Shown piece after piece: positions 33,739 through 43,031 of a stretch of DNA of 64,000 nucleotides. Below the pieces are notes generated by a model. It was not told the DNA's origin, did no database searches, and was given only the letters and a program-made list of their open reading frames with translations. Each line of letters begins with the position of its first letter. Within the stretch, counting starts at the first letter, position 1. The position numbers were made by a program, and so were the translations under genes. The stretch is from positions 744,001 to 808,000 of the forward strand of contig NZ_CANMYE010000001.1 of the NCBI RefSeq assembly GCF_947502065.1, read 5' to 3'. Source of the DNA: an uncultured Pseudoteredinibacter sp. Its GTDB lineage: Bacteria; Pseudomonadota; Gammaproteobacteria; Pseudomonadales; Cellvibrionaceae.

Positions 33739-35835
33739 TTACTTGCTGGCCCAATCCTTAAAGGTTTTACCTGATTCGGCTAGCTCTTTCAGTAACGTGG
33801 ATGGTGCCCAATACTGATCACCATGTTGCTTGGCAAACTCGCTAATGCGTGCAGAGATTTTGTCTAAGCCGATATGATCGGCGTAGTGCATTGGGCCGCC
33901 ACGATAAGCTGGGAAGCCATAGCCAAAGCAGTATACGACATCAATATCACTTGGGCGTTGGGCAATGCCTTCTTCCAAAATCTTAGCGCCTTCGTTAATC
34001 CAAGCGTAGGTTAAGCGCTCTAGAATCTCTTCGTCGCTGATGGCTCGGCGTTCAATGCCTTGAGCCTTGGCTTGTTCTTCAACAACTTTCATTACTTCTG
34101 GATCATTAATGCGAGCGCGGGTTTGGGCGTCGTATTTGTAATAACCGGAGCCTGACTTCTGACCTAGGCGTCCCATCTCTACTAGAGCGTCGGCAATACA
34201 ATAAGTCTTTGGCTCACCTTTTTGTTCGTCGCTTAAGGCTTGACGTGCTTTATAGCCAATATCTAAACCGGCCAAATCCCCCACAGCTAGAGGCCCCATG
34301 GCCATGCCCCATTTTTGCATGACGCTGTCGATTTGCTCGGGGCTTGCGCCTTCAATCAAACACAATTGGGCTTCGCGACCATAAGGACGCAACATGCGGT
34401 TGCCGATAAAGCCGTAACAGTTACCTGCCAAAACCGGCACCTTGCCAATCTTCTTGGCTAGCTTCATCGAGGTTGCAATCACGTCATCAGCACTGTCGCT
34501 GCCGCGCACAACTTCGAGCAGTTTCATTACATTGGCAGGGCTAAAGAAGTGCAAGCCGATAACATCTTGTGGACGCTTGGTGGCATTGGCGATGGCATCG
34601 ATATCTTGGTAAGAGGTATTGGTCGCTAGAATGGCGCCTTGTTTACAGACACTGTCTAGCTTGGTGAAGACTTCTTTTTTGATGTCGACATTTTCGAAAA
34701 CGGCTTCGATCACTAGGTCAACATCACCTAGATCTTCATAGTTTGTGGTGCCGCTGATTACGCTTAAGCATTTGGCCTTTTGGGCTTCGCTCATTTTGCC
34801 TTTGCTTACGGTAATGCTGTAGTTTTTATCAATAATGGCTATGCCGCGATCTAGGCCTTCTTGATTAATCTCCAGCATGGTAACCGGAATACCGACATTG
34901 GCGAAGTTCATGGCAATGCCGCCGCCCATGGTGCCGGCGCCAATAATGCCAACGCGCTTGATATCACGAAGCTCGGTGTCTTTTGCTAAACCGATTACCT
35001 TGGCCGCTTCACGCTCGGCAAAGAACATATGACGCATTGCAGAGGATTGTGGGCCTTGCATCAATTCTACAAAGAGCTCACGTTCGGTTGCCAAGCCTTT
35101 ATCCATATCTTGGCCAACAGCAGCTTCAACACAGCGGATAATATTCTGCGGAGCAAGCTGGCCGCGAAAGCGCTTAGCCGCTTTTTTGCGTGCCGCTTCG
35201 AATACTTCTGGGCCCGCTTGGCTGGCTGGAATTTCGATGTCGCGCACGCGCTTAAGCTGTGCCTTATCGGCGGCAAGAGACTTGGCAAAGGCAATCGCGC
35301 CTAGCTCTAAATCGCCTTCAACGACAACATCAATAAGATTCATCTTTTCGGCTTTTTTGGCCGCTACCGGGTTGCCGCTGGTGATCATATCCAACGCTGC
35401 TTCAACTCCGGCTAGACGAGGGGTGCGCTGGGTACCGCCAGCACCTGGTAACAAGCCCAGTTTTACTTCGGGTAAACCAACTTTGGCGCTGTCTAGTGCA
35501 ACACGATAGTGGCAGGCTAGGGCCGTCTCAAAACCACCGCCCAGTGCGGTGCCATGAATGGCCGCCACCACAATCTTGTTAGAACTCTCAATAACATTGA
35601 GCATATCTGGTAAAGAAGGTGCTTTTGGTGGCTTGCCAAATTCGGTGATGTCCGCGCCCGCAATAAAGGTGCGACCTTCGCAAATGATCACAATAGCCTT
35701 GCTGTCATCTTTTTGAGCTTTCTTGATGGCTTTGCAGATGCCATCGCGTAAGGCGTGTGATAGGGCGTTTACGGGTGGGTTATTGAGTCGAATAACACCA
35801 ACACCGTCAATAATTTCATATTGGGTAACGGACAT
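33739..35835 (-). CDS. Fused enoyl-CoA hydratase / 3-hydroxyacyl-CoA dehydrogenase (FadB/FadJ type)
   Basis: 698 residues. The N-terminal crotonase domain has [29 protein letters not shown] and [15 protein letters not shown]. The central Rossmann domain begins [20 protein letters not shown], and the dehydrogenase motif is [18 protein letters not shown] with the catalytic histidine. Two C-terminal 3HCDH domains end the protein ([18 protein letters not shown]). It carries out hydration and NAD-dependent oxidation steps of beta-oxidation. No thiolase gene (fadA/fadI) is adjacent. It has a ribosome site AGGAG and a strong terminator; the gene appears monocistronic. Confidence 0.93.
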   Translation of the reverse strand: MSVTQYEIIDGVGVIRLNNPPVNALSHALRDGICKAIKKAQKDDSKAIVIICEGRTFIAGADITEFGKPPKAPSLPDMLNVIESSNKIVVAAIHGTALGGGFETALACHYRVALDSAKVGLPEVKLGLLPGAGGTQRTPRLAGVEAALDMITSGNPVAAKKAEKMNLIDVVVEGDLELGAIAFAKSLAADKAQLKRVRDIEIPASQAGPEVFEAARKKAAKRFRGQLAPQNIIRCVEAAVGQDMDKGLATERELFVELMQGPQSSAMRHMFFAEREAAKVIGLAKDTELRDIKRVGIIGAGTMGGGIAMNFANVGIPVTMLEINQEGLDRGIAIIDKNYSITVSKGKMSEAQKAKCLSVISGTTNYEDLGDVDLVIEAVFENVDIKKEVFTKLDSVCKQGAILATNTSYQDIDAIANATKRPQDVIGLHFFSPANVMKLLEVVRGSDSADDVIATSMKLAKKIGKVPVLAGNCYGFIGNRMLRPYGREAQLCLIEGASPEQIDSVMQKWGMAMGPLAVGDLAGLDIGYKARQALSDEQKGEPKTYCIADALVEMGRLGQKSGSGYYKYDAQTRARINDPEVMKVVEEQAKAQGIERRAISDEEILERLTYAWINEGAKILEEGIAQRPSDIDVVYCFGYGFPAYRGGPMHYADHIGLDKISARISEFAKQHGDQYWAPSTLLKELAESGKTFKDWASK

Positions 35836-35870
35836 GAAAAACTCCTGCTTGGGGGTTCTTGGGTAATGCC

Positions 35871-35903
35871 TGCCATTTTACTTTATGTGTAACCAAAATG
35901 GCA
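35871..35903. promoter_or_regulatory. Inverted repeat upstream of the FadJ-type gene
   Basis: TGCCATTTT (35871-35879) and AAAATGGCA (35895-35903) are exact reverse complements with 15 bases between, 36-68 bp upstream of the start codon at 35835. This is operator-like, for a dimer with half-sites two helical turns apart. The binding protein is not known. Confidence 0.45.
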
Positions 35904-36238
35904 TGCCTTTACGAGCAAATTTGTTCTAGAGGCACTAACAGTGGCGATCTTTCTTCTTGTATAGCGGCTATAGCGGCGCACAGAGGGCAGCTTGTCATTC
36001 CTGGGCCGTGTTTAGCCGCAACAAATTGAAGCGCTAAAGCGTGTAATGCTAAGAAGAATACCAGTGACGATAAATGCCGAGATCTACCGAAGTGTATAAA
36101 TTCCAGGGTGATAATTTTATGACAAGCTGGAGATTACTCCAACTTGTCATGATGAGTTTTTCAGCATGAAGTAATGATTTTTTCGGCGTCATGCTTGTGC
36201 TTAAGAAAACATCAAAACCACCCTGGTTTAAGCTCGCC
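35904..36238. other. Intergenic stretch with a long hairpin
   Basis: About 335 bp with no gene. ATGACAAGCTGGAG (36119-36132) and CTCCAACTTGTCAT (36137-36150) form a 14-bp stem with one C/A mismatch and an ATTA loop, about 90 bp after the stop of the ligase gene at 36239. It may end that transcript. It lacks a clear T-run on the minus strand. Confidence 0.45.
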
Positions 36239-38107
36239 TTATTTAATCGCGATGGTTAAGGCATAGCCTTGCAGTGCTTCCTCTAGATCTTTAACACGCG
36301 AGGCGTCGGCTACCTCTATGCTAGTGGTTAAACCTTTCTCGGTATCATGAATACACTCAACGCGAGCTTGAATGCCTAGCTCGGCTAAACGCTCCAATAA
36401 AACTGTCTCCGTTGCCATACGGCGCAGCTCTGGCTTAAAGACTTTGCCGACGGCGGTAAGTGGGATTTCTTCCAGCACGGTGATGCGTTTGGGTACGGCT
36501 GCTCGCTCAGAGATGGTATCTGCCGCATAGGCCATCATTTCTTCTTCGTCATAGCTGGCACCAGGATGAAGGGTGATGTAGACCACTGGCAACTCGCCAG
36601 CATAGTCGTCGGGCTGGCCAACAGCGACAGCCTGCGCCACGCTTGGGTGTTTAAGCAGTGGGTCTTCAATGATAACCGGGTCAATATTATGACCGCCGCG
36701 GATAATGAGATCTTTTGCACGCCCGGTTAGATACAAAAAGCCATCTTCGTCCTCATAGCCCAAATCGCCAGTGTTAAACCAGCCGTCCACCCAAGCTTTC
36801 TCGTTATCGCTATCCTCAAGATAACCGGCAAATATATTGGGTCCGCGACTCAGTACCACACCCACTTCGCCGGCCTCGCAGCGTCGAGTTAGCTTATTGC
36901 CGTCGATATGACCAATAATGCGCTCTGCATATGGAATGCGCAGGCCGGTAGCACCAATCGGTGGTGGCTTTTTATAGCTGGTTACTGACAGCATCACAGT
37001 GGTTTCCGTCATGCCATAGCCATTCAAAATGGTGCAACCAAAACGCTCTTCAAAGTTTTTCTTGAGTTGCACGGGAAGTGGGGCAGCGCCACTGAGAACT
37101 TCCGTCAAGCAGCTGATATCGGCGTCGCCTACAGGAACTTCGTAAATCAGTGACAAAATGGTCGGCACACAAGGGAAGGCGCTAAATTGGAAGCGCTCGA
37201 TATGATGCCAAAAGTTTTCGATGACATTGGGGTTTCTAAATCCGCTAGGGGTCATGATGACAATATTAAGGCCCGCGGCGATGGCGCCAATACCGGAAAC
37301 CATCAAGCCGTATATATGGAACATCGGCAGTGCGGCAAAGACATTCTCTCGTGGCCGGTCACTTACGCGATCTTTATAGAACTGGGCAATAAAGGCAAAG
37401 TTGGCGTGGCTGATCTGGGCCACTTTGGGACGACCCGTGGTACCGCCGGTGTGCATGTAGCAGGCGATATCTTCGCCTTTAAATTCTCGCTCACTGTCTA
37501 AGCTTTCAGCGTTTTGCAGCTCCAATTGCTCGTTGAAATCGCTTACCTGAACCGACAAATCATCGGGAATAGGGTCGGTAATGCCTGGTAGTGAAATCAA
37601 TACTAGGTGTTCAATTTGAGGGCTGAGCTCCAGTACCGCTTTGGTAGTTTCCCATAAGTGTGGTGCTGATGGCATTGGCGCCATAGCTACGAAGACTTTT
37701 GAGCCAGTCACTTCAATAATTTCCGCAATATGACGGGGCTCTAGCAAGGGGTTTAATGGGCTGGCAATGCCGGCACATTGAGCGCCCCAAATTGCGTAAA
37801 CGGTGTGGGGTAGAGTAGGCAGCATGATGGAAACCGCATCGTTACTGCCAACACCTAGCTTATTGAATAGATTGGCGGTTTGATGCAAGCGAGCCGAAAA
37901 CTGTTGGTAGGTGACAGGAATAGCCATGTCATCTTTCACTCCGGTGGGTAGAAACTCCATCACCTTATCTTCGGCGTAGTCGCGACAAGCCTGTGTGATG
38001 ATGGCGTAGGTGTCGCGCCAAGGGTAGCGCTGCTCTACCGGTGTTTTTTCAAACTCAATGGTATCTGCCAGGGTCAGTACATCGGCTACAGATTGTAGCT
38101 TGCTCAT
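36239..38107 (-). CDS. Acyl-CoA synthetase (AMP-binding)
   Basis: 622 residues, about 90 longer than FadD-type ligases at the N-terminus. Motifs: P-loop YMHTGGTTGRPKVAQISH, ILNGYGMTETTVM, GWFNTGDLGYEDEDGFLYL, GRAKDLIIRGGHNIDPVII and the C-terminal lysine in AVGKVFKPELRR. It forms an acyl-adenylate and then an acyl-CoA. The unusual N-terminal 50 residues (QSVADVLTLADTIEFEKTPV) are typical of a distinct bacterial acyl-CoA synthetase group. It is divergent from the thioesterase gene at 38282, and both share the operator at 38192-38210. Confidence 0.9.
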   Translation of the reverse strand: MSKLQSVADVLTLADTIEFEKTPVEQRYPWRDTYAIITQACRDYAEDKVMEFLPTGVKDDMAIPVTYQQFSARLHQTANLFNKLGVGSNDAVSIMLPTLPHTVYAIWGAQCAGIASPLNPLLEPRHIAEIIEVTGSKVFVAMAPMPSAPHLWETTKAVLELSPQIEHLVLISLPGITDPIPDDLSVQVSDFNEQLELQNAESLDSEREFKGEDIACYMHTGGTTGRPKVAQISHANFAFIAQFYKDRVSDRPRENVFAALPMFHIYGLMVSGIGAIAAGLNIVIMTPSGFRNPNVIENFWHHIERFQFSAFPCVPTILSLIYEVPVGDADISCLTEVLSGAAPLPVQLKKNFEERFGCTILNGYGMTETTVMLSVTSYKKPPPIGATGLRIPYAERIIGHIDGNKLTRRCEAGEVGVVLSRGPNIFAGYLEDSDNEKAWVDGWFNTGDLGYEDEDGFLYLTGRAKDLIIRGGHNIDPVIIEDPLLKHPSVAQAVAVGQPDDYAGELPVVYITLHPGASYDEEEMMAYAADTISERAAVPKRITVLEEIPLTAVGKVFKPELRRMATETVLLERLAELGIQARVECIHDTEKGLTTSIEVADASRVKDLEEALQGYALTIAIK

Positions 38108-38191
38108 AATGTCGCCTCTATTGTTTATTATTTGAACGCTTCAAGGTGCTATTTTCATAATAGGGAAGTTTTATACCACTCCTTGGTTTTT

Positions 38192-38210
38192 TGTTCCACT
38201 GTGCGGAACA
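38192..38210. promoter_or_regulatory. IclR-type operator in the divergent acyl-CoA ligase / thioesterase promoter
   Basis: TGTTCC-N7-GGAACA (38192-38210) lies midway between the two divergent genes. A plausible plus-strand -10 (TATGAT, 38217-38222) and a minus-strand TATAAA (38170s) sit on either side, so the dyad overlaps the -35 region of both. Dyads of this size are typical of IclR regulators, and an iclR gene is encoded at 39186-40004 next to the thioesterase gene. Confidence 0.55.
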
Positions 38211-38281
38211 TTGTTTTATGATTATGCGGTAAAGGCATCATTTAAAAAAACAATATAAAAGACCATCGCAAGGAGTTTTGG

Positions 38282-39169
38282 GTGAGCAGCTATTCACCAG
38301 CTTTATTTGAGTTTGATAGAGATACCGAGCTGACGTTGATCGAGCAGCAATTGAATCGCCGTATTTATGCGTTGGAAGTCAGTGATCGCTGGTCATTTGG
38401 CAATGCGCCCAATGGTGGCTATATGGCCGCTTTATTAGCCAAGGCGGGGCGTTTAGCTCTGCCTGATCACCCGGACCCAATCTCTGCCACGACTCAATTT
38501 ATTCAGCCAGCAAAACCAGCCAGAGCTGAAATTGAAGTGCGCTTATTGCGTGTGGGTGGGCGCTTAAGCCAAACCACAATTGAGTTGCAGCAAGATGGAC
38601 AGATTTGTGCCCAGGCGACGGTAGTGTTTTCAAATTTAATGAAGCTAAAAGGCGTTAGCCATTTCCAGGGCGATCGACCCCGCTTGCCTACCCTCGAAAG
38701 TTGCCAAGCAGTCACTGGTGCTAATGCGAGCTTTCGCGATCGGGTAGATGCGCGCTTTTTTCCAGATTGCGCGCCATTTTGGCCGGGCGGAGGCAGCGAT
38801 ACAATGAGCAATGCCGGTTGGATCCAGATGGCCGATGGGCGTCCAAATGATGCCTTAAGCTTGTTGGTGTTTGCCGATGCCTTTCCCCGAGCGGTGGCAA
38901 TGCGCAGCGGTAAAGTGGGATGGATTCCAACCGTCGATATGACGGTGCAAATACTCCAAACACCGGCTGAGGGGCATGTCGCCTGTTTGTTTAATACCCG
39001 CAAAATTCACGGCGGAATCTTAGAAGAGCAGGGTGAATTATGGGATAGTGAGGGCAATTTAGTGGCTTTGTGCCGACAATCGGCCGTGCCTAGAATTCCG
39101 CAGGAAGCGGCGCTTTGGGCAGATGATGCTGCAGACTTGGCGGCATCTTCTGCCAGCAAAACCTATTGA
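38282..39169 (+). CDS. TesB-like acyl-CoA thioesterase
   Basis: 295 residues, GTG start at 38282 behind AAGGAG. Double hot-dog fold: the first half contains WSFGNAPNGGYMAALLAKAG, the family's conserved NGG(Y/H) loop, and TTQFIQPAKPARAEIEVRLL. The second half contains MTVQILQTPAEGHVACLFNT, GGILEEQGELWDSEGNLVAL and QSAVPR. It hydrolyses acyl-CoA to free acid and CoA. It is divergent from an acyl-CoA synthetase, so the pair would balance the same acyl-CoA pool under one regulator. Confidence 0.88.
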   Translation: MSSYSPALFEFDRDTELTLIEQQLNRRIYALEVSDRWSFGNAPNGGYMAALLAKAGRLALPDHPDPISATTQFIQPAKPARAEIEVRLLRVGGRLSQTTIELQQDGQICAQATVVFSNLMKLKGVSHFQGDRPRLPTLESCQAVTGANASFRDRVDARFFPDCAPFWPGGGSDTMSNAGWIQMADGRPNDALSLLVFADAFPRAVAMRSGKVGWIPTVDMTVQILQTPAEGHVACLFNTRKIHGGILEEQGELWDSEGNLVALCRQSAVPRIPQEAALWADDAADLAASSASKTY

Positions 39170-39185
39170 TGCCCGGAGCTAGTTA

Positions 39186-40004
39186 CTAATAACGAATCAG
39201 GGTCGCCTCAACATTACGAACCATACGTTTTAGTTGAGGCGCAACTTCTTGCTCTAAAAACTCTTTCGATAATCGATACGCCGGGCCGCCGGCATTAAAG
39301 CTATAAATTTGATTGCCAACTAGCAGCGGTACCGAGACACCGTTAATATCTTTATCCCATGAGCCGAAGCCTGTGCAATAGCCTTTTTGTTCATAGCTAT
39401 CGATAGCGGCTTGGATTCCGTCGCGTAATTCTGGCCAATTCTCAGGGTTACGTTTTTCGATATAGTGCAAAAAGTACTCACGCTCATTATGTGGCAATAG
39501 GGTGAGGTAGGCTTTCCCAAGGGCTGAATTGGCAAGCGGCACACGATCACCAACTTCATTGCGAAAGGTCATCACGTTAGCTGGTGCACAGTACTCAAGA
39601 TAAATCATTTTGAGCCGGTCGCGATCGGCCAGGCCAACCGTTGTGCCGGTATTATTGGCCAGCTCCTGCATGAGGGGTTTGGCTAACTGGCGAATAGCTA
39701 AGTTAGCGGTAAAGGCATAGCCCAGTGCCAATACGCCGCTGCCCAATTGGTATTTCTCTAGCCGCTCAGAGTAAACCAGATAGCCTAACTTGGTTAAGGT
39801 ATAGGTTAATCGAGAAACGCTGGATTTTGGTAAGCCTGTTCTTTGTGCAATGTCTTGGTTGCCTAAAAAACCATCCCCGGGCTGAAAAGCCCGTAATACA
39901 TCCAGGCCGCGCGCAAGGGCGTTGATAAATTTTCGATCGGGTTCCTCGTCGTGCAATACATCACTGGGAAGGCTGTAAATATTATCGGCGCTTGGCTTGT
40001 CCAC
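39186..40004 (-). CDS. IclR-family transcriptional regulator
   Basis: 272 residues. After a 26-residue tail comes the winged HTH (ALARGLDVLRAFQPGDGFLG, IAQRTGLPKSSVSRLTYTL, recognition helix near residues 60-75). The GAF-like effector domain includes NTGTTVGLADRDRLKMIYLE, RVPLANSALGKAYLT and GVSVPLLVGNQIYSFNAGG. IclR proteins respond to small carboxylates or aromatic compounds and bind short dyads. It is convergent with the thioesterase gene (16-bp gap) and a good candidate to control the operator at 38192-38210 and perhaps its own promoter (dyad at 40110-40132). Confidence 0.92.
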   Translation of the reverse strand: MDKPSADNIYSLPSDVLHDEEPDRKFINALARGLDVLRAFQPGDGFLGNQDIAQRTGLPKSSVSRLTYTLTKLGYLVYSERLEKYQLGSGVLALGYAFTANLAIRQLAKPLMQELANNTGTTVGLADRDRLKMIYLEYCAPANVMTFRNEVGDRVPLANSALGKAYLTLLPHNEREYFLHYIEKRNPENWPELRDGIQAAIDSYEQKGYCTGFGSWDKDINGVSVPLLVGNQIYSFNAGGPAYRLSKEFLEQEVAPQLKRMVRNVEATLIRY

Positions 40005-40109
40005 TTTTTAATCTTCTTTGTTGTGGCTTGGATATGATCGGAGTAAGGCTTGTCGTGTCACTGTGCTAATGGTGTGTTAGCTGCCTAATTCCGAAAGGGG
40101 ATTATAGGT

Positions 40110-40132
40110 GACTATAAATAATGATTATAGTC
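40110..40132. promoter_or_regulatory. 8-bp inverted repeat between iclR and HAD genes
   Basis: GACTATAA (40110-40117) and TTATAGTC (40125-40132) are exact complements with a 7-base spacer, 106-128 bp upstream of the iclR start. Another ATTATAG copy at 40101-40107 adjoins it. The half-sites differ from those at 38192-38210, so if it is autoregulatory the protein would have to tolerate two motifs. Confidence 0.4.
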
Positions 40133-40243
40133 CCAGACTGTAATTGGGCTACAATAGCTTTGCATTTACTCTATTCGCTATTCTATTCACCGTCAGTCTG
40201 ATCGAAGCACAGATGATCGTTGTTTTCTAAAAGTCCAAGTTTT

Positions 40244-41140
40244 ATGTCTAGCCCCAAACCCTTTGCTCAATTAAATCCGGATGTTGCATCCAATATACAG
40301 CTCATTTTCTTTGATGTTGATGGCACGTTGCTGGATAGTTCCGGGCACTATAGTGCTGAGCTACAGCAGTCCTTAGCAATGCTGCGAGCGAGAGGTTTTA
40401 AATTGGCCATTGCTTCAGGGCGTCCTCCTTTCGCCTGTCAGTTTTTGATTGATGAATTGGGCTTGATCGACACAGGCCTATTTTATACTGGTGGCTTGCT
40501 GTATCGAGCGGCAAATAAGCAGTCAATTACTCAGCATAGTCTAGCCCTCAATGACGCCCGAGCCTTGTTTGCTGCAGCCCAAGAGCTGGGGCTTTATTTC
40601 GAACTCTACGATGATCAGCAGTTTATCGTCGACCCTAAGCACATCACCGTGCCTGAAATACTGGCCGAGCACAGCAAGCAGTTGCGGGTGCAGCCGCGTC
40701 AAATGGATATTCAGGAAGTATTGGATTTGAGTGCTGAAAAGGATGTGTATCCATCACCTTGGTTAAAAGTCCTGCTGGGGGAGGATGCCAGGCAGAGCAG
40801 TTTGCTAGCGGATCTGGAAAGACGCTTCCCGCATTTGCATTTTGCTTATGCCAAGTTGCCAGCTTATTCAAATTGGCGCTTTGCCAGTGTTATCCCCAAG
40901 GCGGCTGACAAGCACTTGGCTTTCGATGCCTTACTGAAGCACTACGGTCTGACTGCACAAAATGTTATGGCTTTTGGTGATGCGGGCTCCGATAAAGTGT
41001 TTTTGCGGCGTGCGGGCTTGGGGGTGGCTATGGGGAACGCGGCTGCCGATGTGCAGGCCTGCGCCGATGTTGTTTGCCCGAGTTCCGATGAGAATGGTGT
41101 CGCCTTGGCGCTAGGCCACTTTTTTGGCAAACCTTGCTAG
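40244..41140 (+). CDS. HAD-IIB (Cof-type) phosphatase
   Basis: 298 residues from ATG 40244; an upstream in-frame TTG at 40220 has no ribosome site. HAD motif I is FFDVDGTLLD, motif II is IASGRPP, and motifs III/IV are in KAADKHLAFDALLKHYGL and NVMAFGDAGSDKVFL. A type C2 cap lies between motifs II and III (residues about 85-200). It is a cytoplasmic Mg-dependent phosphatase acting on sugar phosphates or cofactors such as pyridoxal phosphate or FMN; the substrate is unclear. A hairpin terminator follows. Confidence 0.9.
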   Translation: MSSPKPFAQLNPDVASNIQLIFFDVDGTLLDSSGHYSAELQQSLAMLRARGFKLAIASGRPPFACQFLIDELGLIDTGLFYTGGLLYRAANKQSITQHSLALNDARALFAAAQELGLYFELYDDQQFIVDPKHITVPEILAEHSKQLRVQPRQMDIQEVLDLSAEKDVYPSPWLKVLLGEDARQSSLLADLERRFPHLHFAYAKLPAYSNWRFASVIPKAADKHLAFDALLKHYGLTAQNVMAFGDAGSDKVFLRRAGLGVAMGNAAADVQACADVVCPSSDENGVALALGHFFGKPC

Positions 41141-41185
41141 CCGCCGATGGGCCAGAATTACACTATCCTTGTCTCAGTCTTAGAT

Positions 41186-41228
41186 CAGCCCTTACCTACC
41201 TTTAGGTAGGCAAGGGCTGCTTTATTTA
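41186..41228 (+). terminator. Intrinsic terminator of the HAD gene
   Basis: CAGCCCTTACCTACC (41186-41200), TTTA loop, GGTAGGCAAGGGCTG (41205-41219): a 15-bp stem with one A/C mismatch, followed by CTTTATTT. Confidence 0.75.
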
Positions 41229-41351
41229 ATGGCTCTTTCAACGCTTACTCATTAGCGGGAAGTGGCCTATAATGCGCAGCTTATTGGCGCTGGCTAAGAC
41301 GGCGCCGCAGCTTGTTCTTAAGCTGTTCAAAGTAGGTTCTAAAGTGAGACT

Positions 41352-41561
41352 ATGATTAAAGTCGGTTTTAAAAAGCGTTCCCTGTTTGTTTCTCTATTAT
41401 TGGGTTCCTTGGCGTTTATCGCCGCAGCGATATTTGGTTGGGATCTTCCAGTAGATAAAGCGCTAAATTTTTTAATAATGACTGTGCTGTTGTTGGCTAT
41501 TGTGGTGGCGGCAGCCTTTTGTACTATTGTTGTGATTAAGCTGATTCGACGTTTATTTTAA
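41352..41561 (+). CDS. Small two-helix membrane protein
   Basis: 69 residues with a basic start (MIKVGFKKRS) and two helices (LFVSLLLGSLAFIAAAIFGW and FLIMTVLLLAIVVAAAFCTI), ending in the basic KLIRRLF. Both ends are predicted cytoplasmic. A perfect TATAAT lies at 41268-41273. I do not recognise a named family. It is 25 bp before the AraC gene, whose ribosome site is in the gap, so the two may be co-transcribed. Confidence 0.65.
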   Translation: MIKVGFKKRSLFVSLLLGSLAFIAAAIFGWDLPVDKALNFLIMTVLLLAIVVAAAFCTIVVIKLIRRLF

Positions 41562-41586
41562 GTAGAGTATTTAAGGAATATTAAGC

Positions 41587-42648
41587 TTGAGAAGCCCAGA
41601 TACAACCTGTGTACCAACCGCTTATGCAAGATCATTATTGCAGGCAGCTGAAGAAAAAGGCTGCGATATCGATCGGCTGCTGAATGATCTAGCGATTGAC
41701 CGACAAGAGTTGGAAGATGCTTTGTATTTTTCCGCCGTAAAATATGGCCAGCTTTATCAGCAGGTCATGATTGTTATGCAAGATGAGCTGTTTGGCATGA
41801 TCAGCTCAGGTAAAGTGCGTTTGGGATCTTTTCGCATGCTTTGCTATGCCGTTCTGTCTTGTAATACCTTACGACAAGCAATTAGTCGTGCCGCCGAATT
41901 CAGTGAAGTTGCTCGTGGATTTATCGTTCGAGGTGAGCTGCAAGAAGACGGTGATAAGGCCCAAGTCGTTATGCGACGAATTAATGGGCCTGAAGGGGAA
42001 GGGGCGGCGGATCTAATCGCCAATTCTAGCCCTGACAAGATTCGTACTACCATGGCAGTGTGGCATCGCTTTAACTGCTGGTTAATCGGCCAAGAAATTC
42101 CCCTTAGTGCATTGTGTTTTACTTTTAACTGCCCTGAAGAATTTCAGGTTTTGGCAGAAAGCTACCCGGCTGAATTGTATTTCGAGCAGTCCGAAAACCT
42201 GCTGGAATTCCCAGCGGAATATTTGGACTATCCGCTGGTACAAAATCGTGAAACCCTATTTGATTTTTTACGGTCGGGACCCTATCACTTAGTCATTAAT
42301 GACAGTGCTCAGCGAAGTTTAAAAGCCAAGGTGCGCGCTATTCTTTCGAAAGATGTGAGTGATGCAATGCCGAGTGCAGAAGAGGTGGCTTCGCGTTTAA
42401 ATCTATCGGTGACGACATTGCGCCGAAAGCTTCAGGCTGAAGATACCTCTTATCAAAAGCTTAAAGATGAGTGTCGAATGGAAGCGGCATTTCACTATTT
42501 AAGTTGTCCAGATCTAAACAACGCCTGTATTGCCGAACGTTTAGGTTTTGACGAAAGTAGCGCCTTCTTCCGCGCCTTCAAAAAGTGGACGGGCGTAACG
42601 CCTGGTGATTACCGTAAGCAACTTGCTAATCACAAGCCTGCCAAATAG
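41587..42648 (+). CDS. AraC-family regulator with Arabinose_bd-type N-terminal domain
   Basis: 353 residues with a TTG start behind AAGGA. The N-terminal region begins YARSLLQAAEEKGCDIDRLL and contains FGMISSGKVRLGSFRMLCYA, the pattern of the OruR/MmsR group (PF12625-type ligand domain). The C-terminal double HTH holds EEVASRLNLSVTTLRRKLQA and IAERLGFDESSAFFRAFKKW, and ends TGVTPGDYRKQ. Members of the group often activate catabolic genes in response to a substrate-derived ligand. The next genes are an acyl-CoA dehydrogenase, an SCP2 protein and fadD, and the fadD upstream region contains an AraC-like direct repeat (45276-45309). Confidence 0.9.
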   Translation: MRSPDTTCVPTAYARSLLQAAEEKGCDIDRLLNDLAIDRQELEDALYFSAVKYGQLYQQVMIVMQDELFGMISSGKVRLGSFRMLCYAVLSCNTLRQAISRAAEFSEVARGFIVRGELQEDGDKAQVVMRRINGPEGEGAADLIANSSPDKIRTTMAVWHRFNCWLIGQEIPLSALCFTFNCPEEFQVLAESYPAELYFEQSENLLEFPAEYLDYPLVQNRETLFDFLRSGPYHLVINDSAQRSLKAKVRAILSKDVSDAMPSAEEVASRLNLSVTTLRRKLQAEDTSYQKLKDECRMEAAFHYLSCPDLNNACIAERLGFDESSAFFRAFKKWTGVTPGDYRKQLANHKPAK

Positions 42649-43031
42649 CGGGCTTTAAAAGCCCCTTGTTTAAAAGCCTCATATTTATTGGGGCTTGTTA
42701 TTTCCCGCGGTTTTTATTGCGGAGCTTTATATAGCGACTGATTATTGATTCCGCTAAATAAAGTTCTTTAACTGATCGCTTGATTAAGCTGATTTATCAA
42801 AAGCCCTCTTGTCTCGTCTTTCAAAGAGATCTTAATACATCAACTGAAGGGAAGCCCTATGCCCCTGGCCACTCCGCTGTATAGCTTTTGTGTAACATTT
42901 GGTTGTTGCCAGACTGTCACTTCTGGCCCGATTTGTCAGCCAAACTGGTCAGTCTGGCTATTGTTGGAAATCGAGCTTTCGGCGATTCTCACTCACCATA
43001 GAAACCCTATAAATTCTTAACCGAGGTTAAC
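42649..43031. other. Intergenic region between AraC and acyl-CoA dehydrogenase genes
   Basis: 383 bp with no gene. GGGCTTT-A-AAAGCCC straight after the AraC stop is a very tight hairpin. GCCAGACTG (42908-42916) and CAGTCTGGC (42950-42958) are exact complements 33 bases apart, about 75 bp before the dehydrogenase gene. They may be a looped operator or an RNA stem. No convincing -35/-10 pair was found. Confidence 0.4.
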
